From contig NZ_PNXY01000016.1 of assembly GCF_002879865.1 (NCBI RefSeq), positions 99,498-163,497 of the forward strand: 64,000 nucleotides of DNA, read 5' to 3'. The stretch is from Paraburkholderia rhynchosiae (lineage in GTDB: Bacteria > Pseudomonadota > Gammaproteobacteria > Burkholderiales > Burkholderiaceae). The notes beneath the pieces were generated by a model. It was not told where the DNA came from, ran no database searches, and was given only the letters and a program-made list of their open reading frames with translations. This document shows positions 8,195-16,755 of this stretch, piece by piece; position 1 is the first letter of the stretch; every line of letters begins with the position of its first letter. The position numbers were made by a program, and so were the translations under genes.

Positions 8195-9090
8195 AACTTG
8201 AAGTACGCGTTTAGCCACAGCGCATTGCCGTAAGCCGCATTGCGCGCATAGATATGACGTTGCCAGTGCAGCATCGCCCCCCACTTTTGCGTTCCATAGC
8301 CTACCTGCGGCCCGAAGGCCAGCTCGTTGGTGCGATGTCCGTCGCCGAATGCGGATTGCCCGTTGATCTTGTCGTCATTGAGCTGCGTATTCAGGTATCC
8401 GCCGAGGCCGACAAGCCAGGTCTGGTTGATGTGATAGTTGACGCCGTAGTCGGCAGTCAGCTGAACGCCCGATTGATAGTGCGTCGCCGAATTTACGCTA
8501 CTGTAGTTCAGGTTGATCTTGGAACTTAGTTCTAGCTGCCGCACCGGCATCCAGGTGAACGCGTATGCAAGATACAGGCTCGTGACGTTGGTGCCGGGAT
8601 TGAACAGCCGGGTCTTGTCATAGGAGCCAGTCGGCGCGACTACGTCGACCTCAAAGGTCTGGAAATACTGCGGCGACTGCCAGCCGAGCAGTACACCAAA
8701 GAGCGGGTCGCCGAAACCGCGGCCGCCACCGGAAATCCCGTACGACGGGAAATGCAGCGTACCGTCGACGTAGGGAAGGGCGGCCTGCACGGCAATGTTG
8801 GCACCGAAAATCGGCGGCGTACCGAACACGTGCACCGCTCGCAGCGCATGAGCCTGCACGCCGCCGTTGGCGCCCGGCGGGCTGGTATTGCCGCCGCCGT
8901 CGCGCAGCGACGTGATGTCCTCGAAGCGGTTGTAGCTGTAGAGATAATTTCCGGGTCCGCCGAGTACGCCGCTCATGACGGTCATGATCCCGGACGGGTA
9001 GCTGCTGGTACCGTTTTCGAGCGCGAAAGCAGAGTTCTGTGCAAGACCCGCCGCGGCGCAGATAGCGCCGTAAATCGTGTATCGCTTCAT
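8191..9090 (-). CDS. Outer-membrane channel of the Phenol_MetA_deg/SphA family
   Basis: A 299-residue protein with a cleavable signal peptide (basic start, hydrophobic core, AFA-type cleavage site near residue 24) followed by alternating aromatic and polar residues typical of an outer-membrane beta-barrel and a terminal phenylalanine (YFKF). Motifs PSGIMTVMSGVLGGPG, VVAPTGSYD and YLAYAFTWMP are typical of the meta-pathway phenol degradation family, channels repeatedly found in aromatic catabolic operons. AGGAG lies eight bases before the ATG. Upstream are the direct repeats at 9106-9143. It probably lets a hydrophobic or aromatic substrate into the periplasm. Confidence 0.85.
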   Translation of the reverse strand: MKRYTIYGAICAAAGLAQNSAFALENGTSSYPSGIMTVMSGVLGGPGNYLYSYNRFEDITSLRDGGGNTSPPGANGGVQAHALRAVHVFGTPPIFGANIAVQAALPYVDGTLHFPSYGISGGGRGFGDPLFGVLLGWQSPQYFQTFEVDVVAPTGSYDKTRLFNPGTNVTSLYLAYAFTWMPVRQLELSSKINLNYSSVNSATHYQSGVQLTADYGVNYHINQTWLVGLGGYLNTQLNDDKINGQSAFGDGHRTNELAFGPQVGYGTQKWGAMLHWQRHIYARNAAYGNALWLNAYFKF

Positions 9091-9105
9091 TGTAATGTCT
9101 CCTGT

Positions 9106-9143
9106 AGTTATACGATTTATAGTTAGTTATACGAAGTTATAAG
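9106..9143. repeat. Direct repeats AGTTATACGA upstream of the outer-membrane channel gene
   Basis: AGTTATACGA occurs at 9106-9115 and again at 9125-9134 (19-base period), with a partial third unit AGTTATA at 9135-9141. The array is 16 bases upstream of the channel gene start, a position suited to an activator or repressor; the AT-rich core differs from the surrounding GC-rich DNA. Confidence 0.55.
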
Positions 9144-9218
9144 TCGAAGCCGATCGTCTCCTGTTGCGCAATCAGCTATGTTCCGTCAGAAGGCCGCGGC
9201 GCATGGCCGCTATTCTGG

Positions 9219-9596
9219 TCAAAGCGGCACGGGACATAGCGCGCTGAGATGACTGTCTGCTTCGAGTCTCAAGGGCACCGCTTGCAGGTGTTGACCTATG
9301 CACGGTCCGGCGATACACAGGCCGTCATCAAGTGTGAATATCGCGCCGTGGCCGTGACAAACAATGTGGTTCGCGCCCTGGTCGAGATAGCCGTGCTTTC
9401 GCCACGGCAGCGAAGCGCCGGGCCAATGCGGGCACGAATTCAAATATGCCCGCAGCAGCCCGTCGCGGCGCACGACAAAGAGATCGTCAACGCCGCGTCG
9501 GTTCAAATCGAATCCTTGTGCGCCCGTCGAAGGAAGCGCGTCCAGTTCGCACAGGCGCACCCAGCGCAGCCGGAACAGCGAACCCGATTCCGACAT
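9219..9596 (-). CDS. Rieske [2Fe-2S] ferredoxin-like protein
   Basis: A 125-residue Rieske protein. The cluster ligands are visible as C-P-H (LNSCPHWPG) and C-x2-H (IVCHGHGAIF), with the spacing of the ferredoxin/nitrite-reductase small-subunit type. There is no signal peptide and no twin-arginine motif, so it is a soluble cytoplasmic electron carrier. It lies 12 bases downstream of the VOC dioxygenase gene and is presumably co-transcribed with it. Stand-alone Rieske ferredoxins pass electrons to ring-hydroxylating oxygenases or keep extradiol dioxygenase iron reduced. No Rieske oxygenase large subunit is found in this block, which favours the second role or an unlinked partner. Confidence 0.88.
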   Translation of the reverse strand: MSESGSLFRLRWVRLCELDALPSTGAQGFDLNRRGVDDLFVVRRDGLLRAYLNSCPHWPGASLPWRKHGYLDQGANHIVCHGHGAIFTLDDGLCIAGPCIGQHLQAVPLRLEADSHLSALCPVPL

Positions 9597-9608
9597 GGCG
9601 GATGACGC

Positions 9609-10547
9609 TCAGGATTGCGCCGTGGGCGGACCTCCCGGTGCCCACGTCTCGCGCCACTGGAACAGGAACTCCTGCGAGTTCTCGGGGATGGCCGGTGCGA
9701 CGCGCGGCACCCACGAATCGTCGAGTTGATCCATGTCCGCGTCGTATTCGATGTGGCAACCCAGGGGACTGTTGAAATACCAGAACCAGTTCGAACCGAA
9801 CCGGTGACGTCCCGGCCCCCAGAACGATTCGTAGCCCTTCGCGGCGAATGCGTAGCCGGCGCGCAGCACTTCTGACGGGCCGCCCATGTGGAAGGTGAAG
9901 TGATCGCACCCCTGCATCACCGGCGGGGTTCGGATCAGGAACAGTGTGTGGTGATCGAGCGTGCCTTGTGGCGTGAGGAATGGGCCCATTCCGTCGAACC
10001 GGTCATTGACGCGAAACCCGAGCCGGTTCACATAGAACGCCTCGGCCTTGTCGGTGTCGGGCACGAAATAGACGACGTGCGAAAGTGTCCTGGGAAGCGG
10101 CGGCGGTTCGTCGAAGCTGGCCGGTGCGCCGAGCACGTTGACGCCGCGCCGCGCGTCGCCGGGCGCATTGATCTGCTCGGCCGGAAGCGCCGGCGCACGA
10201 CGCACGGATATCTGAAACCCAAGCACGAATCCGCTGTCGTCGGTCGCTTCAATCGAACCGTCCGGCAGGAATTTGACCTCGCGATCCTTGCCCAGCTCCT
10301 GCGCGATTTCGTCGAGTACGGCTCGATCTTCCACGCCGTAAATTGTCTTGCGCAGTTGATTGGCCGTCGGTAGCGGCCACTTGGGAAGCGCCGGGTCGTC
10401 CCTGTGGCGAATCACGACGCCGGTGCCGTCGAGCGCCTCGAATGCGCCGTCGCCCTTCGGCGCGAGTCCGTAGTCGGTGAGAAAGATTGCGCAGCGCTCG
10501 ACGTCGTCGACGCCGAAAACCAGTGTGTCAGGTCCAAGGATTCTCAC
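9609..10547 (-). CDS. Two-domain VOC protein, probable extradiol ring-cleavage dioxygenase
   Basis: A 312-residue protein made of two vicinal-oxygen-chelate modules, the layout of type I extradiol dioxygenases. The C-terminal module contains likely metal ligands: LSHVVYFVPDTDKAEAFY (first His, about 158), CDHFTFHMG (second His, about 220) and CHIEYDADMD (Glu, about 274). The N-terminal module lacks these ligands. Type I enzymes open catechol-like rings next to the hydroxyls using Fe(II). It pairs with the flavoprotein hydroxylase encoded divergently and the FAH proteins that would process the ring-fission product. The start is followed upstream by two palindromic operators. Confidence 0.82.
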   Translation of the reverse strand: MRILGPDTLVFGVDDVERCAIFLTDYGLAPKGDGAFEALDGTGVVIRHRDDPALPKWPLPTANQLRKTIYGVEDRAVLDEIAQELGKDREVKFLPDGSIEATDDSGFVLGFQISVRRAPALPAEQINAPGDARRGVNVLGAPASFDEPPPLPRTLSHVVYFVPDTDKAEAFYVNRLGFRVNDRFDGMGPFLTPQGTLDHHTLFLIRTPPVMQGCDHFTFHMGGPSEVLRAGYAFAAKGYESFWGPGRHRFGSNWFWYFNSPLGCHIEYDADMDQLDDSWVPRVAPAIPENSQEFLFQWRETWAPGGPPTAQS

Positions 10548-10588
10548 TGTAATCGTCCTGTTGATGAGAGAAGATCGCCATTGATTAA

Positions 10589-10609
10589 TACGATACGGTA
10601 CGGATCATA
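10589..10609. promoter_or_regulatory. Operator-like palindrome, imperfect copy
   Basis: TACGATACG-GTA-CGGATCATA: the left arm is identical to the perfect site at 10687-10707 and the right arm matches in seven of nine positions. It is 42 bases before the dioxygenase start on the minus strand. Confidence 0.6.
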
Positions 10610-10686
10610 ATATTCCCGTTGTTCTCTGTCGTGCAATACCAGTTGGGGTTTGTCCCGTGCATTTCTGCATGAGGAAAACCCTCGCT

Positions 10687-10707
10687 TACGATACGACGCG
10701 TATCGTA
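10687..10707. promoter_or_regulatory. Perfect palindromic operator TACGATACG-ACG-CGTATCGTA
   Basis: Both nine-base arms are perfect reverse complements around a three-base spacer. It sits in the divergent region between the dioxygenase and FAH2 genes, next to the AT-rich TATATATT stretch that may be a -10 element. The size suits a TetR- or GntR-type dimer. Confidence 0.7.
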
Positions 10708-10795
10708 TATATTGTGGATCGATTGCTAACGCGATGCCGTGGTCGTACCGGTGATGCCGGCGCGACGTGTGCAACTCACAAACTGGAGCCGAAGA

Positions 10796-11794
10796 ATGAA
10801 GCTGGGTCGAATCGCTGTGAATGGGCCGGACGGAGAGGTTGCGCGTCTCGTACTCGTATTGCCTGAAGAGGGGCGCGTCATCGATCTGAAACGCGCGTCG
10901 ATCCTCGCATTGGAGAAGCAGGGCGCGACCGCGGAGTCGGCGCGCCGGTTATCGGACGCGCTGTTTCCCGGCAGCATGTCGGCCGCGATAGGCCTCGGCG
11001 AACGGTTTCTCGATGCGGCCCGCCGCGCGGACAAGGAGCGTCCCGAAGCAGCATCGTTGCCGATCGGCGACGTGAAATGGCTACCGGCGAGCGATCCGTC
11101 CGTCGTCCGCGACGGCTTGACGTTCGTCGGCCATATCAAGGGTTTCCACGAAAAGATCGGCCATCAGCCGCATGAGAGCCTGTTGAAGGTGCCGGGTTAT
11201 TTCAAGGGCACGCCGCATACGGTTATCGGCCATGAAGCGGAAGTGCCGTGGCCGGGCTACATCGAGCGTATGGATTACGAACTGGAACTCGGCTACGTGA
11301 TCGGCCGGCGCGGCGGCAATCTGAGTCCGGAGCGGGCGCGTCCATTTCTGTTCGGCATCACGGTGTTCAACGACTTCAGCGCGCGCGATCGCCAGTCGAT
11401 TGAAATGCCGATCCAGATGGGCCCGACCAAGTGCAAGGATTTCGCTTATGGAGTCGGTCCGTGGATCACGACGATCGACGAATTTGCCGATCTCGACGCC
11501 ATCGCAATGGAAGTGCGGGTCAACGGCGAGACATGGGGCAAGGGCACCAGCGCGAACAAGCTGTGGAGCGTCGACGAACTGATCGCGTGGGTCAGCCTCG
11601 GCGAAGTGCTGGAGCCGGGCGACGTGATCGGCTCGGGGACGATGGGCGGCGGCTCCGCGCTCGAACTCGATCGCAAGCTGCAGCCTGGCGACGTGGTAGA
11701 ACTCGAAGTGGGCGGCATCGGCATTCTGCGCAACCGCATGGGACAGCCGCAGAAGGGATTGTGGTGGCCGAAGGAGCGCGCGCCCTTCATGTGA
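10796..11794 (+). CDS. Fumarylacetoacetate hydrolase (FAH) family protein 2
   Basis: A 332-residue FAH-fold protein; the ATG at 10796 follows GGAG by eight bases. The catalytic domain starts near residue 105 (LTFVGHIKGFHEK). Acidic metal ligands lie in YELELGYVIG and the conserved NDFSARD, and GSGTMGGGSALELDR forms the active-site loop. It differs from FAH1 in the GPTKCKDF segment and in its FVGHIKGFHEKIG lid, so the two are not recent duplicates. It heads the plus-strand operon with the monooxygenase, cyclodeaminase-like, DapA-like and dehydrogenase genes, just downstream of the perfect palindromic operator. Probable role: hydrolysis or hydration of a ring-cleavage product. Confidence 0.87.
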   Translation: MKLGRIAVNGPDGEVARLVLVLPEEGRVIDLKRASILALEKQGATAESARRLSDALFPGSMSAAIGLGERFLDAARRADKERPEAASLPIGDVKWLPASDPSVVRDGLTFVGHIKGFHEKIGHQPHESLLKVPGYFKGTPHTVIGHEAEVPWPGYIERMDYELELGYVIGRRGGNLSPERARPFLFGITVFNDFSARDRQSIEMPIQMGPTKCKDFAYGVGPWITTIDEFADLDAIAMEVRVNGETWGKGTSANKLWSVDELIAWVSLGEVLEPGDVIGSGTMGGGSALELDRKLQPGDVVELEVGGIGILRNRMGQPQKGLWWPKERAPFM

Positions 11795-11828
11795 GCTCGC
11801 CCGACAACAATTTCAAGGAGACACAGTC

Positions 11829-12962
11829 ATGGCTTCACAGCATAAGGTGCTTATCGTTGGCGGCGGGATCAGCGGAATGACACTCGCTCACGGACTCGCG
11901 CGCGACGGCGCGGACGTGAGGGTGGTCGAATGCAGCCATCGAACGGATCAGCAGGGAACCGGCATTTCGCTGCTCGGTAACGCGCTGCGCGCACTGGATC
12001 GCGTCGGCCTGGCCGATAGCTGTATGGCGGCGGGTTCGGGCTGGGACACGGTAAGCGTGCGCAACGGTGCCGGCGAGGTCGTCAACGAGCGGCGTCCGCC
12101 GCGCACGTTTCGCGCCGATGCTCCGGGCGCCATCGGCATCATGCGGCCGAAGCTGGCCGAGGTGCTCGAAGGGCACGCGCTCGCGAGCGGTGCGCGCATC
12201 GACTATGGCACGAGCGTGGACGATCTCGAGCAGGATGGCAATGGCGTTTCATATCGGCTCTCGACAGGAGAAGCGGGGCGCTGCGATCTGCTGGTGATCG
12301 CCGACGGCACATACTCAAAAACGCGTTCGAAGGTATTCGGCGCGCACTATCGCCCGGAATATGCGGGACAAGGTGCGTGGCGCTTTACCGTCGAGCGTCC
12401 GCCGGGTTTCGACGGGCTGGTTCTGTACAAGCATGACGACGGCCGTATGGTCGGCGGGCTGCCGTTGTCGGACAAGCTTTGCTACTACTTCTTCCTCGAG
12501 AACGCGAAGCTTCACGCCCACATGCCGCAGGAAAAGCTCGTCGACATGTTCAGGCAACGTCTGGACGGATTCTCGGCTCCCGATCTTTGCGCGGCGCTCG
12601 AGCGTTGCGACGGCACGCGTTACATCAGCTACCGTCCCTTCGACATTCTGTTGATGCCGCAGCCGTGGCATCGCGGGCGAATCGTCCTGGCCGGCGATGC
12701 CGCACATTCGGTCACGCCGCAGTTGACCTCTGGCGGCGGCATGGCGATCGAGGATGCGGTCGTGCTCACGGAAGAACTGACCCGCTGCGCGAATATCGAC
12801 GATGCGCTGCTCGCGTACGGACAGCGGCGCAGCGGGCGGGTGAAGCGCGTTTTCGATATCTCGCTCGCCATCTGCGCGGTCGAGCAGGACCCGCACGGCG
12901 ACGGAGCGCGTGCCGTCGAACTCCTGTTCGAAGGATATGGCGTGCTGGCGCAGCCATTCTGA
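11829..12962 (+). CDS. FAD-dependent aromatic hydroxylase (class A flavoprotein monooxygenase)
   Basis: A 377-residue flavoprotein of the p-hydroxybenzoate hydroxylase family. The N-terminal dinucleotide-binding motif VGGGISGMTLAHGL (about residues 10-23) ends in an acidic residue (VVE) for the FAD ribose. The second FAD motif is GRIVLAGDAAHSVTPQLTSGGG (about 279-300), with the conserved GD and the variant TSGGG in place of the common GQGAN. Such enzymes use NAD(P)H and O2 to hydroxylate an aromatic or heteroaromatic ring in the cytoplasm, producing a substrate for ring cleavage. The gene follows FAH2 by 34 bases with AAGGAG at its start. The ring substrate is unknown. Confidence 0.87.
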   Translation: MASQHKVLIVGGGISGMTLAHGLARDGADVRVVECSHRTDQQGTGISLLGNALRALDRVGLADSCMAAGSGWDTVSVRNGAGEVVNERRPPRTFRADAPGAIGIMRPKLAEVLEGHALASGARIDYGTSVDDLEQDGNGVSYRLSTGEAGRCDLLVIADGTYSKTRSKVFGAHYRPEYAGQGAWRFTVERPPGFDGLVLYKHDDGRMVGGLPLSDKLCYYFFLENAKLHAHMPQEKLVDMFRQRLDGFSAPDLCAALERCDGTRYISYRPFDILLMPQPWHRGRIVLAGDAAHSVTPQLTSGGGMAIEDAVVLTEELTRCANIDDALLAYGQRRSGRVKRVFDISLAICAVEQDPHGDGARAVELLFEGYGVLAQPF

Positions 12963-13005
12963 ACGTCAGTCGCCGCATCGTTCCAGTCACTCTTTACTTT
13001 TGCTC

Positions 13006-14010
13006 ATGACCACTACTTCATTTGCTCCTGCATTCGTTTCCGGCGACGCCGCACGCGCGGTGTTCGTCTGGACCGATGCGATACGCGCATTGCAGTCCGC
13101 CTATGCGCGTCCGATTCCGCCGCGCTCGAGCCCGCCACGCACCGTGGCCGTCGCCGGCAAAACATGGCTGCGCACGCTGCCGGCGGTGCCGGTCGGCGGC
13201 CGCTACTACGGCGCGAAGATCATGGGGATGGCGATGGGCGCCGCGACGCCCGGCGTCGAGTACGTGATCGTGCTGTTCGATCAGCAAACCAGCCGCATCG
13301 CCGGGTTTGTCGACGGCAATCTGCTGACCGGATTTCGCACGGCGGCGACTTCCGCAGCCGCGCTGGACCGGCTCGCGCCTCGCGGCAGCGCGCGCCTTGC
13401 TGTGCTCGGCAGCGGTCTCGAAGCGACCATGCATACGCGCGCCATCGCGAGCGTGCGCGATCTGAACGAGGTCGTCGTGTTCAGCCCGACGCGTGAGCGG
13501 CGTGCCACTTTCGCCGCAGCCGTGACGCGCGATCTCGGCGTGCCGGCGCGCGGCGCGGCCTCGGCGCGGGAAGCAGTGGAGGGCGCTGATCTCGTGCTCG
13601 CCGCGGCCCGCTCGCACGGCGAACAGCCGCTCCTTTTCGGCGACTGGCTCAAGACTGGCGCGACCGTTGTGTCGATCGGCTCGACGATTCCCGAGCAGCG
13701 CGAGATCGATGTCTCGGTGGTCGAGCGCTGCGACATCATTGTGTGCGACACGCTCGACGAAGTGCTCGAAGAAACCGGCGACATGCTCGCCGCTCACGCA
13801 GCGGGCATCGCGTTCCGCGACAAATCGTTCGGTCTCGACCAGTTGATGAGCGGAGCCATCGATGAACCGCTGCAGGGTGCGAGAACGCGCATGTACAAAT
13901 CGGTGGGCAGCGGTCTGCAAGACGTAGTCATGGCGGAACTGATCCTCGACAAGGCGATCGAGGCGGGGCTCGCGACCCGCTTGCCGATCGAATTCGAAAC
14001 CAAGCGCTGA
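13006..14010 (+). CDS. Ornithine cyclodeaminase / mu-crystallin family protein
   Basis: A 334-residue Rossmann protein of the OCD/Mu family. Visible elements are KIMGMAMGAATPGVEYVIVLFD, the conserved NLLTGFRTAATSAAALD and the NAD-binding LAVLGSGLEATMHTRAI (about 136-152). Members include ornithine cyclodeaminase, ketimine reductases (pyrroline-2- or piperideine-2-carboxylate) and alanine dehydrogenases. The glycine pattern at the dinucleotide site is GSGLEA rather than the more usual GSGxQA. Presence in an operon with a DapA-type lyase suggests a nitrogen-containing intermediate, such as an imine or amino acid from a heteroaromatic ring. The start at 13006 gives normal length; its ribosome site is weak. 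Confidence 0.82.
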   Translation: MTTTSFAPAFVSGDAARAVFVWTDAIRALQSAYARPIPPRSSPPRTVAVAGKTWLRTLPAVPVGGRYYGAKIMGMAMGAATPGVEYVIVLFDQQTSRIAGFVDGNLLTGFRTAATSAAALDRLAPRGSARLAVLGSGLEATMHTRAIASVRDLNEVVVFSPTRERRATFAAAVTRDLGVPARGAASAREAVEGADLVLAAARSHGEQPLLFGDWLKTGATVVSIGSTIPEQREIDVSVVERCDIIVCDTLDEVLEETGDMLAAHAAGIAFRDKSFGLDQLMSGAIDEPLQGARTRMYKSVGSGLQDVVMAELILDKAIEAGLATRLPIEFETKR

Positions 14011-14064
14011 TACGCGCAACGTTCTTCGGCACAACACCAACGAACGAAACAAAGGGAGCACAGC

Positions 14065-15075
14065 ATGTCTCGCTATACCAGAAGCGAAGCCCGCGAATGG
14101 GCACGCGAGCACCTCGTTGGCGTCGCCAACGTGACCATCCCGACGATGACCCGGGACTTCACGCACATCAACGAAAAAGCCATTCGCCACGACGTCGAAC
14201 TGGCGATCGAACACGGCTTCGTCGGCTCGCTTTCCTGCTCGGAAGTCGCCATTACGCAGGCGCAATATGGCGAGTTCTGCGGCATCATGGCCGACCAGGC
14301 TGCGGGCCGTCTGATCGTCGTGCATCACGCGGTGTTCAACACGCTCGAGGACAACATCGAGGCCGTCAAACTGGCGGAAGCGGCCGGCGCCGATCTCGTG
14401 CTGCTCGGCTATCCGCCGTACTTCTATCCGAAGTCCTACGACGAAGTGTTCGAGTACACCAGGGCGATCTGCGCGGCGACGAATCTCGGCGTGATCGTCT
14501 TCCCGCTGCCGGCCTGGGGCTTTTCGCGGCTGCATCCCGCCGACATTCCGCTGTCGGTGCTCCGGCGGATGGTCGACGAGATTCCCAACGTCGTCGCGAT
14601 CAAGGCCGAAGGCGGCATGCCGTATATCATGTCGGCGATCGAAGTGCATCGGGAATTCCACGAGGAAGTCGTGATTTCGTCGCCGCTGGAATACGAATAC
14701 GTGCCGCTCGCGCAGGTAATGGACATTCCGTTTTGCGGCACCAATTATTCCGCTTACTACGGACCGCTGCTGCCGCGCATCCATAAGCTGATTCGCGCCG
14801 GCGAATATGATCAGGCGACCCAGCTCTGGTACGCAATGGACCCGGCGCGCAAGGCTTTTGCGAGTTTGCCGATTGCGGCCAACGGGCTGCTGAACCGCAT
14901 GCTGTGGAAGTATCAGGCATGGTTGCAGGGCTACAACGGCGGGCCGATGCCGCATCCGACGCAGCGCGTGTTTCAGCGCGACATGAACGTCCTGCGCAAG
15001 GGGCTCGAACTAGCCGGCCTCAATCCGACCAGCGATCCCGACGAGGCCTTCTTCGTCGGGCGCAATCCATCGTGA
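14065..15075 (+). CDS. DapA-family (dihydrodipicolinate synthase-like) aldolase/lyase
   Basis: A 336-residue (beta/alpha)8 class I aldolase-type protein. The Schiff-base lysine is K180 in VVAIKAEGG, and ADLVLLGYPPYFYPKSYDEVFEY supplies the family YPPYF segment. AAGGGAG precedes the ATG. DapA-family enzymes act on pyruvate or other 2-oxo acids in aldol addition, cleavage or dehydration. It sits between the cyclodeaminase-like gene and a semialdehyde dehydrogenase 10 bases downstream, so it may cleave a hydroxy-oxo acid to pyruvate plus an aldehyde that the dehydrogenase oxidises, in the manner of hydratase-aldolases. It is longer than true DapA (about 290), as are the catabolic branches of the family. 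Confidence 0.85.
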   Translation: MSRYTRSEAREWAREHLVGVANVTIPTMTRDFTHINEKAIRHDVELAIEHGFVGSLSCSEVAITQAQYGEFCGIMADQAAGRLIVVHHAVFNTLEDNIEAVKLAEAAGADLVLLGYPPYFYPKSYDEVFEYTRAICAATNLGVIVFPLPAWGFSRLHPADIPLSVLRRMVDEIPNVVAIKAEGGMPYIMSAIEVHREFHEEVVISSPLEYEYVPLAQVMDIPFCGTNYSAYYGPLLPRIHKLIRAGEYDQATQLWYAMDPARKAFASLPIAANGLLNRMLWKYQAWLQGYNGGPMPHPTQRVFQRDMNVLRKGLELAGLNPTSDPDEAFFVGRNPS

Positions 15076-15085
15076 GGACGACGTC

Positions 15086-16555
15086 ATGAATCAACCGGTC
15101 AAGCTTCCGTTGAAGGATTCTGGCCTGCTGCGCGAGGCCATGCTGATCGACGGCGAATGGGTGCACGCCGACAGCGGCGAGACGCTCGAGGTGCGCAATC
15201 CGGCGACGGGCGAACTGCTTGCGCGCGTGCCGAATGGGGGCGCCGACGAGGCGCGCCGCGCGATCGAAGCGGCAGCGCGTGCAACGCGAAGCTGGCGCAA
15301 GGCGTTGCCGAAGGAGCGCGCCAAAGTGCTGCGCGCGCTCTACGACCTGATGCTTGCGCATATCGACGACCTCGCGGTCATCATGACCGCGGAGCAAGGC
15401 AAGCCGCTGGTCGAATCACGCGGTGAAATTCTGTACGCGGCGGGCTTTATCGAGTGGTTTTCCGAGGAAGCTAAGCGGGTCTATGGCGACATCGTTCCGC
15501 GCAACGTCGAAGGCCGCCGCATTCTCGTGCAGAAGGAACCAATCGGCGTTTTCGCCGCGATTACGCCGTGGAATTTTCCTTCCGCGATGATCACGCGCAA
15601 GGCCGGCCCCGGATGGGCCGTGGGTTGCGCTGGCGTCATCAAGCCGGCGAGCCAGACGCCGCTCTCCGCGTTGGCATTGGCGGTGCTTGCCGAGCGGGCC
15701 GGCTTGCCGCGGGGCGTCTGCAACGTCGTCACCGGCTCGGCGCGCGCGATCGGCGGTGAACTGACATCGAGTGCGCTGGTGCGCAAGCTTTCGTTCACCG
15801 GGTCGACGGAGGTTGGCGCGCAGTTGCTAGCGCAGTGCGCGCCAACCATCAAGAAGACCAGCATGGAACTGGGGGGCAACGCGCCGCTCATCGTGTTCGA
15901 CGATGCCGACCTGGACGCCGCCGTCAAGGGCGCGCTCGCGGCCAAGTATCGCAACGCCGGGCAGGCTTGCGTCGCGGCCAATCGCATGCTGGTGCAGTCG
16001 GGCATCTACGATGCGTTCGCCAGCAAGCTGGCCGAAGCGACGGCCGCGCTGAAGGTCGGCAATGGCATGTATGAAGGCGTGGCGCAGGGACCGCTGATCA
16101 ACGAGGACGCCGTTCTGAAGGTCGAAGAACATATTGCCGATGCTCGCTCGAAGGGGGCTCGCGTGTTGACAGGCGGCAAACGTCACGCGCTCGGCGGCTT
16201 TTTCTTCGAACCGACCGTGCTCGCCGATGTCTCCCGCGACGCGCTGATCTTCAACGACGAAACTTTCGGACCTGTCGCGCCGCTGTTCCGCTTCGACACG
16301 GAAGAAGAGGCCATCACGCTGGCCAACGACACCCCGTTTGGTCTCGCCTCCTATATATTCGCACGTGATGTGGGGCGTATCTTCCGTGTTGTCGACCAGC
16401 TTGAGTTTGGCATGGTTGGTGTTAATGAGGGGATGATCTCGACGGAGGTTGCGCCGTTCGGCGGGGTCAAAGCTTCCGGCCTCGGTCGCGAAGGCTCGAA
16501 GTATGGTGTCGACGACTATCTTGAGATCAAGTACGTAGCGCTCGGCGGCCTTTGA
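15086..16555 (+). CDS. NAD(P)-dependent succinate-semialdehyde dehydrogenase type (GabD-like)
   Basis: A 489-residue aldehyde dehydrogenase. The catalytic glutamate is E261 in MELGGNAP and the nucleophile C295 in NAGQACVAANR; the cofactor motif FTGSTEVG is also present. ITPWNFPSAMITRKAGP and the C-terminal FGGVKASGLGREGSKYG match the succinate/glutarate semialdehyde branch. The expected product is a dicarboxylic acid for the TCA cycle. It is the last gene of the plus operon that starts at 10796. A second, related gene is at 62092. Succinate semialdehyde is a plausible but not the only substrate, since 5-carbon semialdehydes are also oxidised by this branch. Confidence 0.9.
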   Translation: MNQPVKLPLKDSGLLREAMLIDGEWVHADSGETLEVRNPATGELLARVPNGGADEARRAIEAAARATRSWRKALPKERAKVLRALYDLMLAHIDDLAVIMTAEQGKPLVESRGEILYAAGFIEWFSEEAKRVYGDIVPRNVEGRRILVQKEPIGVFAAITPWNFPSAMITRKAGPGWAVGCAGVIKPASQTPLSALALAVLAERAGLPRGVCNVVTGSARAIGGELTSSALVRKLSFTGSTEVGAQLLAQCAPTIKKTSMELGGNAPLIVFDDADLDAAVKGALAAKYRNAGQACVAANRMLVQSGIYDAFASKLAEATAALKVGNGMYEGVAQGPLINEDAVLKVEEHIADARSKGARVLTGGKRHALGGFFFEPTVLADVSRDALIFNDETFGPVAPLFRFDTEEEAITLANDTPFGLASYIFARDVGRIFRVVDQLEFGMVGVNEGMISTEVAPFGGVKASGLGREGSKYGVDDYLEIKYVALGGL

Positions 16556-16755
16556 AGGCTTGGCGCTCGCAGGAGAAGGCGCACGGCCCATTTTCGGACT
16601 CCGTGCGTGCCAGGGGCCTCAGCAATAGCGGGCGGCGGAACGTACACGCGATGCTCCGCCGCTTTCGCGAACGCCTTCCTGAGGCGGCGCGTTGGCGGCA
16701 TTGGCACGTTCGGCGAGAACGCTGCGGATGGGTGTGCTTCAGTTCGACAAGCAAT

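Noticed and set aside
9128..9140. TATACGAAGTTAT, identical to one 13-base arm of a loxP site
   Set aside because: Only one arm is present, the opposite arm and 8-base spacer are absent, and the sequence is explained by the overlapping AGTTATACGA repeats; a chance match is more likely than a Cre site.
13018..14955. A 645-codon open frame on the minus strand
   Set aside because: It runs antisense to the OCD-family and DapA-family genes, whose motifs are clear, and its arginine/histidine-rich translation is typical of a GC-rich shadow frame.
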